In this document: positions 1-8,907 of the stretch, piece after piece
Numbering within the stretch: the stretch's first letter is position 1
How the letters are laid out: every line of letters begins with the position of its first letter
Source: W0P28-013 sp964570565
GTDB lineage: Bacteria > Bacteroidota > Bacteroidia > Bacteroidales > Paludibacteraceae
Direction of reading: 5' to 3'
Length of the DNA stretch: 64,000 nucleotides
Assembly (NCBI GenBank): GCA_964570565.1
Contig: CAZMYT010000007.1
Coordinates: 25,011-89,010 of the forward strand
Notes under the pieces: model-generated
The model's input: only the letters and a program-made list of their open reading frames with translations
Told to the model about the DNA's origin: nothing
The model's database searches: none
Made by a program: the position numbers and the translations under genes

Positions 1-1
1 A

Positions 2-889
2 GTTATTTTAACTTTGGATCGCGACGAACGTAAAATGTCACTTGGTATCAAACAATTGAAATCTGATCCTTGGGAAAATATTGACACTAAATATGCAGTT
101 GGTTCAAAACACACTGCTAAAGTGCGTAACTTTACTAACTTTGGTGTATTTGTAGAAATTGAAGAAGGTATCGATGGTTTAATTCACATCAGCGACTTAA
201 GCTGGACGAAAAAAATCAAACACCCATCTGAATTTACTCAAATCGGTTCAGAAATCGAAGTAGTAGTTCTCGAAATAGACAAAGATAACCGTCGTTTGAG
301 CTTAGGCCACAAACAATTGGAAGAAAATCCTTGGGATGTATTCGAAACTATCTTTACTCCTGATAGCATCCACGAAGGCACAATCATCGAAATGCTTGAT
401 AAAGGTGCAGTAGTTGCTCTTCCTTATGGTGTTGAAGGTTTTGCTACCCCAAAACACTTGGTAAAAGAAGATGGTACAACTGCTAAAATGGATGAAAAAT
501 TGAACTTCAAAGTAATTGAATTCAATAAAGATTCTAAACGCATTATCTTATCACACAGCCGTATTCACGAAGATGCTGCGAAAACCGCTGCTCCTGCAGT
601 AGAAAGCGCATCGGAAGCTGCTCCTAAAAAAGCTGCGAAAAAAGCTGCTGTAAAAGAAGAAACTCCAGCAATGGAAAAAACTACTTTAGGTGATATTCAG
701 TCATTATCTGATTTAAAAGATCAAATGGTTGCTAAAGCAACTAAAAAATTGATTGAAAAAGAAGAAGCTAAAAACGCAGAAGAAAAACCTGCTAAAAAAG
801 CAACTAAAAAAGTAGCCGCTAAAGATGAAGAAGAAAAACCTGCTAAAAAAACAGCTGCTAAAAAAGCAACTAAAAAAGACGCAGAATAA
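2..889 (+). CDS. rpsA: 30S ribosomal protein S1, C-terminal part (5' end outside window)
   Basis: The open frame runs into the left edge of the window, so only the C-terminal part of the mRNA-binding ribosomal protein S1 is present. Two S1 RNA-binding repeats are visible, at about residues 27-100 (with NFGVFVEI and GLIHISDLSW) and 113-187 of the visible part. The repeat linkers DRDERKMSLG and DKDNRRLSLG are characteristic of S1. After residue 190 there is a low-complexity Ala/Lys/Glu tail with repeated AKKA and KKATKK blocks, a basic extension seen in some Bacteroidota S1 proteins. No start codon is visible; the TTG at 14 is an internal Leu codon. A strong terminator follows at 906-944. Confidence 0.93.
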   Translation, partial: VILTLDRDERKMSLGIKQLKSDPWENIDTKYAVGSKHTAKVRNFTNFGVFVEIEEGIDGLIHISDLSWTKKIKHPSEFTQIGSEIEVVVLEIDKDNRRLSLGHKQLEENPWDVFETIFTPDSIHEGTIIEMLDKGAVVALPYGVEGFATPKHLVKEDGTTAKMDEKLNFKVIEFNKDSKRIILSHSRIHEDAAKTAAPAVESASEAAPKKAAKKAAVKEETPAMEKTTLGDIQSLSDLKDQMVAKATKKLIEKEEAKNAEEKPAKKATKKVAAKDEEEKPAKKTAAKKATKKDAE

Positions 890-905
890 TTTTTAGTCTA
901 TCCAT

Positions 906-944
906 AAAAAAGCCGTTTCTAATCTTATAGAAACGGCTTTTTTT
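906..944 (+). terminator. Intrinsic terminator after rpsA
   Basis: A perfect 10-bp stem (AGCCGTTTCT at 911-920 with AGAAACGGCT at 929-938) has an 8-nt loop. It is flanked by A-rich sequence and followed by a T run, 20 bases after the rpsA stop. Confidence 0.9.
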
Positions 945-1030
945 ATTCTTCTATCCCCAAGTAAAAACCTATATAAATAAAAAAAAGATGAAGTATTACT
1001 CCACCTTTTTATATCTTACAACACTATTTA

Positions 1031-1672
1031 TTAATAGCGTTTGGGTTTATAAATATCAATTAATTTCCACCCCACAGACACTGTAAACGCATTGATTGGA
1101 TCCATATTGATTTCCTGTTGGTCAAGTGTTTTATAATGATATAATTGCTGAATCAAATTATAGCGAACATCAACAGACAAAAACCAAATATCTAAACCTA
1201 CACCAGCATCTAAACCAACTTGCGCTTTACGAGCTTCTAATACCAAATCTTGTACATTGTCGATAGAAGTATCAGAACCTGCATTAAAACGAAATTTAGG
1301 ACCTGCCATCAAGCGCAAATTAAATAACTTCGTATTGATAACTTTAAATCCTAGTAATACAGGAACATCTATAGTACTTAAAATAACATCATCGGTAATA
1401 ATTTGATTATTATAAGCATACTGAACCTTAGACACATTCAAATTATAATTAAACTCGGGCTGTACATAAAATCCACGACCAAAACGTGCAAATGCACCCA
1501 ATTGTACACCCTGTGTTAAATCACTTTTCAAATTCCAATTTTGATCGCTGTACTGCCAATTTTTATCAAAACCTAAACAGGTATTATAACCACCTTTTAC
1601 GCCTAGTGTAAATTGTGCTGATGCAAATACTGAAATGGTTGCAAGACCTATAATTAAAATGAGCTTTTTCAT
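1031..1672 (-). CDS. Outer-membrane beta-barrel protein (PorT-like / porin family)
   Basis: A 213-residue protein with a clear signal peptide (MKKLILIIGLATISVFASAQ, cleavage probably after the AQ). Alternating hydrophobic/aromatic strands follow, such as FTLGVKGGYNTCLG near the mature N-terminus and VGLDAGVGLDIWFLSVDVRYN near 150-170. This pattern fits the small outer-membrane beta-barrels common in Bacteroidota, annotated as PorT family or outer membrane beta-barrel. The function is not known from sequence. It lies 51 bases downstream of tdh on the same strand and could be co-transcribed, although the role has no evident link to threonine breakdown. Confidence 0.75.
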   Translation of the reverse strand: MKKLILIIGLATISVFASAQFTLGVKGGYNTCLGFDKNWQYSDQNWNLKSDLTQGVQLGAFARFGRGFYVQPEFNYNLNVSKVQYAYNNQIITDDVILSTIDVPVLLGFKVINTKLFNLRLMAGPKFRFNAGSDTSIDNVQDLVLEARKAQVGLDAGVGLDIWFLSVDVRYNLIQQLYHYKTLDQQEINMDPINAFTVSVGWKLIDIYKPKRY

Positions 1673-1723
1673 AATTGTTCTATTTTTTCTTTCCCTCTTG
1701 CAAGCACTGTGCCAAACATCACC

Positions 1724-2749
1724 TTACTCCCAATTCAAAATAACTTTACCACACAAACCGCTTTCCATCACATCAAATCCTTTTTGAAAATCATCAATAT
1801 GGAAGCGATGTGTAATAACGGGTGTCAAATCGATACCAGAAATCAACATTTGCTCCATTTGATACCAAGTTTCCCACATTTCACGTCCGTATATCCCTTT
1901 AATAGTGAGCGCATTAAAAATGATTTCGCTCCAATTTACAGTTGTTGTGTCGGGTAAAATTCCCAACTGAGCAATTTTGGACCCCTTATACATACTATCA
2001 ATCATTTCGCGGAAGGCAACGGGTGAACCCGACATTTCCAATCCGATATCAAATCCACGCATATGTAATTGCGCCATCGCTTGTTTCACCGTTTCACCTT
2101 TAGAAGGATTAATGGCCAATGTAGCGCCCATTTGTTTAGCAATATTTAATCGATAGTCGCTGATATCGGTTACCACAATATGACGTGCACCAGCAAAACG
2201 ACAAATGGCTGTAGCCATAGTTCCAATAAGCCCTGCACCAGTAATTAATACATCTTCGCCAATGAGCGGAAAAGATAAAGCGGTGTGAGTAGCATTACCA
2301 AAAGGGTCCATAATAGAGGCCATTTCATCAGAAATGCGGGCATCTAACTTAACCACATTACTTTCTGGAATACATAAATATTCGGCAAATGCACCATCGC
2401 GATTAACGCCTACACCAATGGAATATTCACACACATGCAATTTACCACGACGACAGTTTCGACAATGTCCACAAGCAATATGACCTTCGCCTGTAACACG
2501 GTCGCCCACTTGAATATTACGTACACCCAAACCAACTTTAGCGACAACGCCAACATATTCATGTCCTATTACCATGGGAGTATGAATGGTTTTCTGCGAC
2601 CACTCGTCCCATTTATAAATGTGCAAGTCGGTTCCACAAATGGCCGTTTTTTTGATTTTAATCAAAACATCGTTCACCCCTACCTCTGGAATCGGAACAT
2701 CTTCCATCCAAATGCCCTTTTCAGCGTATTTTTTAACTAATGCTTTCAT
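1724..2749 (-). CDS. tdh: L-threonine 3-dehydrogenase
   Basis: Oxidises L-threonine to 2-amino-3-ketobutyrate with NAD+, the first step of the cytoplasmic threonine-to-glycine pathway. It is a zinc-dependent medium-chain dehydrogenase. Visible residues are the catalytic-zinc site C38 and H63-E64 (CGTDLH, GHEYVGVV), the structural-zinc tetrad C93/C96/C99/C107 (CGHCRNCRRGKLHVC) and a Rossmann motif GAGLIG. With the ATG at 2749 the protein is 341 residues, the same as the E. coli enzyme; the longer frame starting from a TTG adds seven unconserved residues. It follows kbl, whose product consumes the unstable ketobutyrate, after 26 bases in the same direction. The pairing makes the function secure. 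Confidence 0.96.
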   Translation of the reverse strand: MKALVKKYAEKGIWMEDVPIPEVGVNDVLIKIKKTAICGTDLHIYKWDEWSQKTIHTPMVIGHEYVGVVAKVGLGVRNIQVGDRVTGEGHIACGHCRNCRRGKLHVCEYSIGVGVNRDGAFAEYLCIPESNVVKLDARISDEMASIMDPFGNATHTALSFPLIGEDVLITGAGLIGTMATAICRFAGARHIVVTDISDYRLNIAKQMGATLAINPSKGETVKQAMAQLHMRGFDIGLEMSGSPVAFREMIDSMYKGSKIAQLGILPDTTTVNWSEIIFNALTIKGIYGREMWETWYQMEQMLISGIDLTPVITHRFHIDDFQKGFDVMESGLCGKVILNWE

Positions 2750-2775
2750 AGTGTTAGATTTTAATGACAATTAGA

Positions 2776-3960
2776 TTATATAACTTCAAGCATTTTGCCT
2801 ACTTTTATAAATGCCTCAATACATTTGTCGAGGTGTTCTTGTTCATGAGCCGCCGATATTTGTACACGAATACGTGCTTGACCTTTTGGTACAACTGGAT
2901 AATAAAAACCAGTGACATAAATGCCTTCGTCTTGTAACTTCGCCGAAAACTCTTGCGATAATTTGGCATCGTACAACATCACCGCACAGATAGCTGATTG
3001 TGTAGGTTTTATATCAAAACCTGCTGCCAACATTTTCTCTCTAAAATAATCGGTATTACGATGTAATTTGTCTTGTAATTCGTTTGTTTTGTCCATCATG
3101 GCAAACATTTCGATGCCTGCCGCGACTACCATGGGTGGTAATGAATTAGAAAAAAGATAGGGACGAGAACGTTGACGCAACAAATCTATAATTTCTTTTT
3201 TTCCAGTTGTAAATCCACCAACTGCGCCACCAAAGGCTTTACCCAAAGTTCCTGTTAAAATTTCAACTTTACCACGTAATTGGTACAGTTCAGTAACTCC
3301 ACGTCCTGTTTTACCAACCACACCAGCCGAATGGCTTTCATCAACCATAATCATTGCATTATAGCGGTTAGCTAATTCGTATATTTTGTCTAACGGACAT
3401 ACATTGCCATCCATTGAAAACACACCATCAGTCACAATCAATCGAAAACGACAGGATTGTGCAGCTTTGAGTTGCTCTTCTAGCTCCGCCATATCTGCAT
3501 TTGCGTAACGAAAACGCTGTGCCTTACATAAACGCACACCATCGATAATGGAAGCGTGATTCAAAGCATCGGAAATAATAGCATCTTCTTCTGTCAACAA
3601 TGGTTCAAATACGCCACCGTTAGCATCAAAACAAGCGGCATACAAAATAGCATCTTCAGTTCCAAAATAACGCGAAATAGCTTGTTCTAACTCTTTATGA
3701 CAATCTTGGGTTCCACAAATAAAACGTACTGACGACATACCATAACCACGCTCATCCATAGCTTTTTTGGCCGCAGCAATAAGCGCAGGATGATTAGCTA
3801 AACCCAAATAATTGTTTGCACAAAAATTGAGCACATGCTTGCCGTTAACCACTATGTCTGCTCCTTGAGGAGAGGCAATCAACCGTTCATTTTTGAATAA
3901 GCCAGCCTCTTTAATAGCAGCCAATTCAGATGTTAAATGTGTTTGAAAATCTTGATACAT
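2776..3960 (-). CDS. kbl: Glycine C-acetyltransferase (2-amino-3-ketobutyrate CoA ligase)
   Basis: A PLP enzyme of the alpha-oxoamine synthase family. It cleaves 2-amino-3-ketobutyrate with CoA into glycine and acetyl-CoA. The 394 residues match the usual length (about 398). The PLP-binding lysine is K241 in TGTLGKAFGGAVGG, and DESHSAGVVG is the cofactor-ring aspartate/histidine region. It is the first gene of a kbl-tdh unit, directly upstream of tdh. Threonine dehydrogenase and this enzyme work in sequence so that the intermediate does not decarboxylate to aminoacetone. A related enzyme, serine palmitoyltransferase, has a similar fold, but the tdh neighbour strongly favours Kbl. Confidence 0.95.
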   Translation of the reverse strand: MYQDFQTHLTSELAAIKEAGLFKNERLIASPQGADIVVNGKHVLNFCANNYLGLANHPALIAAAKKAMDERGYGMSSVRFICGTQDCHKELEQAISRYFGTEDAILYAACFDANGGVFEPLLTEEDAIISDALNHASIIDGVRLCKAQRFRYANADMAELEEQLKAAQSCRFRLIVTDGVFSMDGNVCPLDKIYELANRYNAMIMVDESHSAGVVGKTGRGVTELYQLRGKVEILTGTLGKAFGGAVGGFTTGKKEIIDLLRQRSRPYLFSNSLPPMVVAAGIEMFAMMDKTNELQDKLHRNTDYFREKMLAAGFDIKPTQSAICAVMLYDAKLSQEFSAKLQDEGIYVTGFYYPVVPKGQARIRVQISAAHEQEHLDKCIEAFIKVGKMLEVI

Positions 3961-3996
3961 AATGATATTAGTTATGAAAACGATACTATGTATTTA

Positions 3997-5103
3997 CTAA
4001 AACCGAGCCACAATTTCGATGACTAATTTATCTTGTTCCGAAGGATCGGCTAAGTTCCAATTAGTATAAAAATATTTTTCGTAGTTAACACGTAACTCCG
4101 CCAAAATCGGTTTCGCAAGTGTTAATGACACGCCAGCCGTAATACGCTGTCTCTCAAAATCGTCTGCTTCATATTGGCCTAACGTATTTTTAAATCCTCT
4201 ATTATTATCGGTCATCATATCATAACGCCCCATAAACGAGATTTTATTAAATACTTTTTCTAAAGGCAAATCATAACTTAACAAACCTGTAAATGCGTGT
4301 GCTGGTTTAAACACATTTCCGTTATAGGTTTTATACAAATATTCGACTTCGGCATGAAACCCAAAGAAGTTACTGAGCAATCCCACATCATACGCATTCA
4401 TACGCACACTATCGGGTTCGAACGATTGAAAATTGAGCGAAATATTAATATACTTGGATGGATCAAACGTAGCACGTGTAGCAAAACACATGGTATTATG
4501 CCACTCTTTTTGTTGGTAAATACCAGCGCCATTATATACCCCAGCTACTACTGAAAATGGGAATTTTTCGGTCAATGTATATCCTGCAGTGAAACCAACA
4601 TCGCGTAATCCGGAAATTTCTTTAGCAATAAACGAACGATTGGCAAAATACAACAAATGAGGACTACGTAAATTATCAGTACTGAAAGGAACTTTCATTT
4701 GTCCTAAAGTTAAAGCGAGTCCTTTGGTGGGGAATACACGAATATAAGCGTCTAGCATACGTGTAACACCAGCATCAGATAAATCAATTTCAGCTTTATA
4801 GGCTACCAAAGGATGCACATTGCCGGTAAAGCTAACACGAGCGTTACGCACTTGAAATCGACTAGCATCTAGCGTACTACAATATTCGTAACGGCTACGA
4901 AGCGTTCCGTGTATCTCTGGAGCATAATCTTTAGCTTCCATCTTTTTGGTATCGAGCACTTTACCCTCATCCACATCGGCCTTTCCTGTATTCTCTAAAT
5001 CAAACAATGAAAAATTAGACAATGAATCGGTATGTGCTGTTTGGGCAAAAGTAACACTCGCACAACCGAATAACATCCATAAAAGTGTGTGTTTGTTAAT
5101 CAT
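3997..5103 (-). CDS. Porin of the phosphate-selective OprO/OprP type
   Basis: A 368-residue outer-membrane porin. It begins with a signal peptide (about residues 1-20, ending FAQTAH) and continues as repeated amphipathic strands. The early block LRSRYEYCSTLDASRFQVRNARVSFTGN and the following KAEIDLSD and KGLALTLGQMKVPFS resemble the phosphate-selective porin O/P family (Pfam Porin_O_P). Substrate choice cannot be read from the sequence; in Bacteroidota this family is broadly annotated and need not carry phosphate. The ATG overlaps the end of the upstream HAD gene by eight bases (ATGATTAA), so the two are translated from one message. Confidence 0.8.
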   Translation of the reverse strand: MINKHTLLWMLFGCASVTFAQTAHTDSLSNFSLFDLENTGKADVDEGKVLDTKKMEAKDYAPEIHGTLRSRYEYCSTLDASRFQVRNARVSFTGNVHPLVAYKAEIDLSDAGVTRMLDAYIRVFPTKGLALTLGQMKVPFSTDNLRSPHLLYFANRSFIAKEISGLRDVGFTAGYTLTEKFPFSVVAGVYNGAGIYQQKEWHNTMCFATRATFDPSKYINISLNFQSFEPDSVRMNAYDVGLLSNFFGFHAEVEYLYKTYNGNVFKPAHAFTGLLSYDLPLEKVFNKISFMGRYDMMTDNNRGFKNTLGQYEADDFERQRITAGVSLTLAKPILAELRVNYEKYFYTNWNLADPSEQDKLVIEIVARF

Positions 5104-5809
5104 AAATAGCGGTCCATTGAGTTAATAATTCGTGCATAGATGGATAAACCACATGTGCACCTGCGTCCAATAATACTTTATCTTCAAGAATTCCTGTATT
5201 TACGCCAATAGTAAAAATACCAGCACCTACACCAGCTTGAATACCAAGCGGTGCATTTTCAATAACGACAGCCTGCCAAGGCTCAATCTTAGCCTTTTGT
5301 AGAGCCATTAAATAAGGTTCTGGATTAGGTTTTCCATATTTCACATCAAAAGCTGTCACCATTTTTTCTTTTTCAAAAATAGTTCCAAAATGATGGTGTA
5401 ATGTATTCAATAACGAACGTTGAGCAGAGCCTGTGACAATATAAATATCTAACCCTTGAGCTTGAATTTTATGTAACAATTCAAGAACATGTTTCACTGG
5501 CTTTACTGGTCCACAAGCTTCAAAATAACGTCCCTTTTCGGCATACATTGCTTTACACTCTTCGTCCGTAGCCACACGTCCGCGATGACGTAAAAAGAAC
5601 TCATTGATAGTGCCTTCGCCTGTACGCCCTTCGTTCATATAGGCGTCGTATTCAGTAAAATCAAACCCATTATTTTGCATGGTACGTGTCCACGCTAACG
5701 CATGAAATGGCATCGAATCAAATAACACACCATCCATATCAAAAAAAACAGCCTTCAAATCGAAGGACGGATAAGACTGTTTTGCTAAAAATTCCTCTAT
5801 CTCTTTCAT
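5096..5809 (-). CDS. HAD-superfamily phosphatase / beta-phosphoglucomutase-like
   Basis: A 237-residue cytoplasmic HAD hydrolase of subfamily I. The nucleophile motif is FFDMDG with D24 and D26, motif II is VTGS, the motif III lysine is in YGKPNPEPY, and the acidic motif is VIENAPLGIQAG. The ENAPLGIQAG form is seen in small-molecule phosphatases and beta-phosphoglucomutases. The exact substrate is unknown, though a sugar phosphate is likely. It overlaps the porin gene by eight bases, which suggests linked uptake and metabolism of a phosphorylated or sugar compound (inference). A near-perfect -7 box lies only eight bases upstream of the ATG, so the message may be almost leaderless. Confidence 0.85.
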   Translation of the reverse strand: MKEIEEFLAKQSYPSFDLKAVFFDMDGVLFDSMPFHALAWTRTMQNNGFDFTEYDAYMNEGRTGEGTINEFFLRHRGRVATDEECKAMYAEKGRYFEACGPVKPVKHVLELLHKIQAQGLDIYIVTGSAQRSLLNTLHHHFGTIFEKEKMVTAFDVKYGKPNPEPYLMALQKAKIEPWQAVVIENAPLGIQAGVGAGIFTIGVNTGILEDKVLLDAGAHVVYPSMHELLTQWTAIYD

Positions 5810-5816
5810 ATTATGT

Positions 5817-5825
5817 GCAAAGATA
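5817..5825 (-). promoter_or_regulatory. -7 promoter box for the HAD-porin operon
   Basis: On the minus strand this reads TATCTTTGC, a full match to the Bacteroidota TAnnTTTG(C) box. The predicted transcription start is only about two to four bases before the ATG at 5809. Confidence 0.6.
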
Positions 5826-5945
5826 CATCATTTACAGCATATAATAAACGCTTTTATTAAAAAAATATAAAGCAATTAATTTACTGATTAACAATTTATT
5901 AATAAAATATTTGAAAATTATTTTAAAAAAAATATGGTATTTTGT

Positions 5946-5978
5946 ATTGCATAGTACTAAAATATACAATATCTTTGC
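5946..5978 (+). promoter_or_regulatory. Promoter of the padR-pspC operon
   Basis: The -7 box TATCTTTGC sits at 5970-5978, with an ATTG -33-like element at 5946-5949 and a 20-base spacer. It is divergent from the HAD promoter. The roughly 45-base leader would be a natural site for PadR autoregulation (inference). Confidence 0.6.
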
Positions 5979-6027
5979 AGCGTGATTTCAATCAAATTAA
6001 AAAAACTCATAGCTTAATTATAAACTT

Positions 6028-6357
6028 ATGGCAATAAACACAGAAAACATTAAATCGCAAATGCGTAAAGGTTTTTTAGAATATTGTATTTTACTCATTA
6101 TCGACAAAAAGCCAGCTTACGCATCGGATATTATTGTAGAACTTAAAAATGCAGAACTCATTGTGGTAGAAGGAACACTCTACCCTTTGCTCACCCGCTT
6201 AAAAAATAGCGGCTTATTGGATTATGTGTGGCAAGAATCAACACAAGGGCCACCACGTAAATACTACACGTTAACATCAGATGGTAAAGCATTTTTAGCA
6301 GAACTTGACCACGCGTGGGACGAAATAAAGAATGTTGTTGATATTGTAAAAAAATAA
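6028..6357 (+). CDS. PadR-family transcriptional regulator
   Basis: A 109-residue winged-helix regulator of the short PadR type. The family signature is visible in the N-terminal half: MRKGFLEYCILLII, then YASDIIVELK, then VVEGTLYPLLTRLKNSGLL (recognition helix and wing), then PPRKYYTLTSDG. There is a short C-terminal helix for dimerisation. PadR proteins usually repress their own operon and the adjacent gene, often a membrane protein. Here the next gene, 19 bases on, encodes a PspC/GIN membrane protein, an arrangement repeatedly seen in Bacteroidota. The inducer is unknown. Confidence 0.93.
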   Translation: MAINTENIKSQMRKGFLEYCILLIIDKKPAYASDIIVELKNAELIVVEGTLYPLLTRLKNSGLLDYVWQESTQGPPRKYYTLTSDGKAFLAELDHAWDEIKNVVDIVKK

Positions 6358-6376
6358 TTTCAAAAAATCATATAAT

Positions 6377-8041
6377 ATGAAAAAGACATTAACAATTAAT
6401 TTAAACGGAATCGTTTTCAATATTGATGAGGACGCTTACCAAGCCTTAAAAAGTTACTTAAACGAAATTGGAGCTCATTTTGTCTCAGAAGAAGAAAAAG
6501 AGATTCTAAAAGATATTGAGGCACGTATTGCCGAATTATTTGCCGAAAAACTCCAAGGCAACAAAGGTGTTATCGAAATAGCTGATGTAGAAAGCGTTAT
6601 CAGCGTACTCGGACATCCAAATCAATTTGAAAGCGAAGCTACCGAATCAGAAGAAACAAACAAAACAGAAGAACCTAAAAAAGGTAAACACAAACGTTTC
6701 TATCGTGACCCAGAAAATCGCATACTTGGCGGTGTGGCTGGCGGTGTGGCAGCCTATCTCGATTGGGATACAACACTGGTGCGCATTCTATTTGTCATAT
6801 TAGTCATTATTGGTTTTGGCTGGGCTATTCCTATTTACTTATTGGTATGGCTTATTGCGCCCGAGGCACGCACTACTGCGCAACGACTAGAAATGCAAGG
6901 CAAAGATGTAACCGTTGATGCAATCAAAGAACAATTCGACTCGGCTAAAGAATATGTTGAATCGGACAGATTTAAACAATCAGCATCACGTATTGGCATC
7001 CGTTTAGGCGAAATAGTACGTTGGTTATTTAAAGCATTATTCATATTTGTAAGCGTTATAATGAGTATTATTTGCATCGCTGTTTTGGCTGCCATTATAT
7101 TTGCATTGATTGTGGTAATTGTAGCAGGTCAAGATGTGGTTGCTAGTATGTTGCCATTCACCTTGATGTCGCCATTTGGCGGTTGGGCTGCTCTTTCTAG
7201 TGTCGCTTTAATCGTAATTATTCCTATTTTGGCCATCATGATTAGTTCTTTCCGATTATTAAGAGGAAAACGACCAGAACAAAGATCACATTGGTTTGGT
7301 TGGACACTTTTTGTGGCTTGGATTATCAGTTTATTTGTTCTAATCGGTTTGTCTATCAAATATATAACAAACGATAATTTTGACACGACTGCCAATGTCA
7401 ACACCATTACCGAAACACGTGCCATCACTCCATTTCACAGCATCGAAGTATCGAATAATATGAAAGTGATGATATCGCAGGGCGACTCTACGACGGTAAT
7501 TGTAAAAGCTGGCGACACGCGTATTGGTTATATCCAAACAGAAGTGCGCGATAGTATTTTATATGTAGAATTAAAAGATGATGCCAATTCACTACACGTG
7601 CTAAATAGTGGTGGTACAGTATACGTTACAACTCCTAATTTACGATTGGTAAAAGCCAACCAAGCTAGTGTTATAAGATCAAATGCTCCGCTTAAATTCA
7701 CCAATTTAGAATTGAATTTGAACGAAGCAAGTAAAGCGGATCTTGATGTAATAATTGCGAATCTGTTGACGATAAAAGCATCAGAAGCCTGCAAAGTTGA
7801 AATTGAAGGAACTGCAGATAAATTATCTACAAACATCAACAATGCTTCTAAAGCAGATTTAGACGAATTAGTAACCACAACCGCTAATGTTGAAGCTCGT
7901 AACGCTTCAAAAGTAGAAGTAGGAACCACACAAAGTTTATGGATGTCGGCTCACGATGCTAGTAAAATTACCTACAAAGGAACTCCGGTGATTTTACAAT
8001 CGATTCAAGAAGGCATGTCGAAAATTAAACAAGATAATTAA
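6377..8041 (+). CDS. PspC-domain membrane protein with C-terminal GIN (DUF2807) domain
   Basis: A 554-residue protein with three parts. The N-terminus (about 1-90) is a charged cytoplasmic region. About 108-165 is a PspC domain (RFYRDPENRILGGVAGGVAAY followed by a hydrophobic hairpin). Three further hydrophobic segments lie at about 213-250, 258-290 and 308-330. From about 350 there is a GIN/DUF2807 domain, a head-type beta-solenoid. In this region an ASK/ACK motif recurs about every 20 residues (NEASKADLD, SEACKVEIE, NNASKADLD, RNASKVEVG, HDASKITYK), as expected for turns of a solenoid. PspC is tied to envelope stress in proteobacteria; the role here is inferred only from that and from the PadR partner. 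Confidence 0.9.
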   Translation: MKKTLTINLNGIVFNIDEDAYQALKSYLNEIGAHFVSEEEKEILKDIEARIAELFAEKLQGNKGVIEIADVESVISVLGHPNQFESEATESEETNKTEEPKKGKHKRFYRDPENRILGGVAGGVAAYLDWDTTLVRILFVILVIIGFGWAIPIYLLVWLIAPEARTTAQRLEMQGKDVTVDAIKEQFDSAKEYVESDRFKQSASRIGIRLGEIVRWLFKALFIFVSVIMSIICIAVLAAIIFALIVVIVAGQDVVASMLPFTLMSPFGGWAALSSVALIVIIPILAIMISSFRLLRGKRPEQRSHWFGWTLFVAWIISLFVLIGLSIKYITNDNFDTTANVNTITETRAITPFHSIEVSNNMKVMISQGDSTTVIVKAGDTRIGYIQTEVRDSILYVELKDDANSLHVLNSGGTVYVTTPNLRLVKANQASVIRSNAPLKFTNLELNLNEASKADLDVIIANLLTIKASEACKVEIEGTADKLSTNINNASKADLDELVTTTANVEARNASKVEVGTTQSLWMSAHDASKITYKGTPVILQSIQEGMSKIKQDN

Positions 8042-8085
8042 GCACAAAACCTTTTTCATAGATTTCACATCATGTGCTTTATACG

Positions 8086-8113
8086 GTCCCTGCCTGTGAA
8101 GGTGGGGACTTTT
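8086..8113 (+). terminator. Terminator after the padR-pspC operon
   Basis: Stem GTCCC-tg-CCT pairs with AGG-tg-GGGAC around a GTGA loop, with an internal TG/TG mismatch. A short T run follows, 45 bases after the stop. Confidence 0.65.
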
Positions 8114-8119
8114 ATTTAT

Positions 8120-8152
8120 AAAAAAGCGTAATGGAACAAACCACTACGCTTT
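8120..8152 (-). terminator. Terminator after the PAP2 gene
   Basis: AAAGCGTA at 8123-8130 pairs with TACGCTTT at 8145-8152. On the minus strand the stem is followed by a T-rich stretch, 20 bases past the stop of the PAP2 gene. Confidence 0.65.
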
Positions 8153-8171
8153 ATATTTTGATGGGTAAAAA

Positions 8172-8864
8172 TTACCGCTTAAATTTCGACTGGATAAAAG
8201 TCCAACTCTTTTGAACTAACAAAGTCAACAGACCATATAAAAACATATAGACTACATTCACAGCCATCATACCTACAGCGGCGCCAACGAGCACATCGCT
8301 ACTCCAATGTTTGTCGCGTGCATAACGCAAATAACCAACGCCACCAGCACACACCATACCAGCCGCACTAACCACACCGCCACCTTTGCTACCAATATAT
8401 TCGTGATGCAAAGCCATAGAAGCCAAAAACGCTTGATTGGTATGTTGCGAAGGGAAAGAGGTGTTGCCATACTCTTTTTTAGGACGCGTTACTTTTGTAA
8501 ACTGTTTGGTACGATGCACCACCGCATCACCAATAATATAGGCCGATGTAAATGTTAGAACCCGCACCACAAAAGGTGTGCGTGCCGACATTCCCACACG
8601 ATCGAGCACAAAGATAAAAGGAATGGGCGCATAACGTCCGTAATCGTCAACCACTTCAGGCACTTTAGTATCTTGCAATGCTTGTATGCGTTCTTTTAAA
8701 GGTTGATTGGCATTGATAATCAAACCAAAAATTAAGAATAATAGAGGCAATACAAAATTAATGCTCAAAGCATAAATAAGTTTTCCCTTTGATATTTTTT
8801 TAGCCTGAACTTCCTTACGAAAGCCAGCTTCTGGAAATAACAAAAATAAAAAAAATCGTTTCAT
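8172..8864 (-). CDS. PAP2-superfamily membrane phosphatase
   Basis: A 230-residue multi-pass membrane protein of the type 2 phosphatidic acid phosphatase family. The second and third catalytic motifs are visible. FPSQHTNQAF has the catalytic histidine, with glutamine where most members have glycine (PSGH). RYARDKHWSSDVLVGAAVG carries the R-x5-H-x3-D triad. The first motif (Lys/Arg-rich, TRPKKEYGN) lies just before. Hydrophobic helices are at about 28-50, 105-115, 160-180 and 195-220. Substrates in the family include phosphatidate, undecaprenyl pyrophosphate and lipid A phosphates; which applies here is unclear. It is transcribed alone. Confidence 0.87.
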   Translation of the reverse strand: MKRFFLFLLFPEAGFRKEVQAKKISKGKLIYALSINFVLPLLFLIFGLIINANQPLKERIQALQDTKVPEVVDDYGRYAPIPFIFVLDRVGMSARTPFVVRVLTFTSAYIIGDAVVHRTKQFTKVTRPKKEYGNTSFPSQHTNQAFLASMALHHEYIGSKGGGVVSAAGMVCAGGVGYLRYARDKHWSSDVLVGAAVGMMAVNVVYMFLYGLLTLLVQKSWTFIQSKFKR

Positions 8865-8907
8865 AAAAAACTTATTTAGCGTGACAAATTCGTATTTCTG
8901 GAACTAC

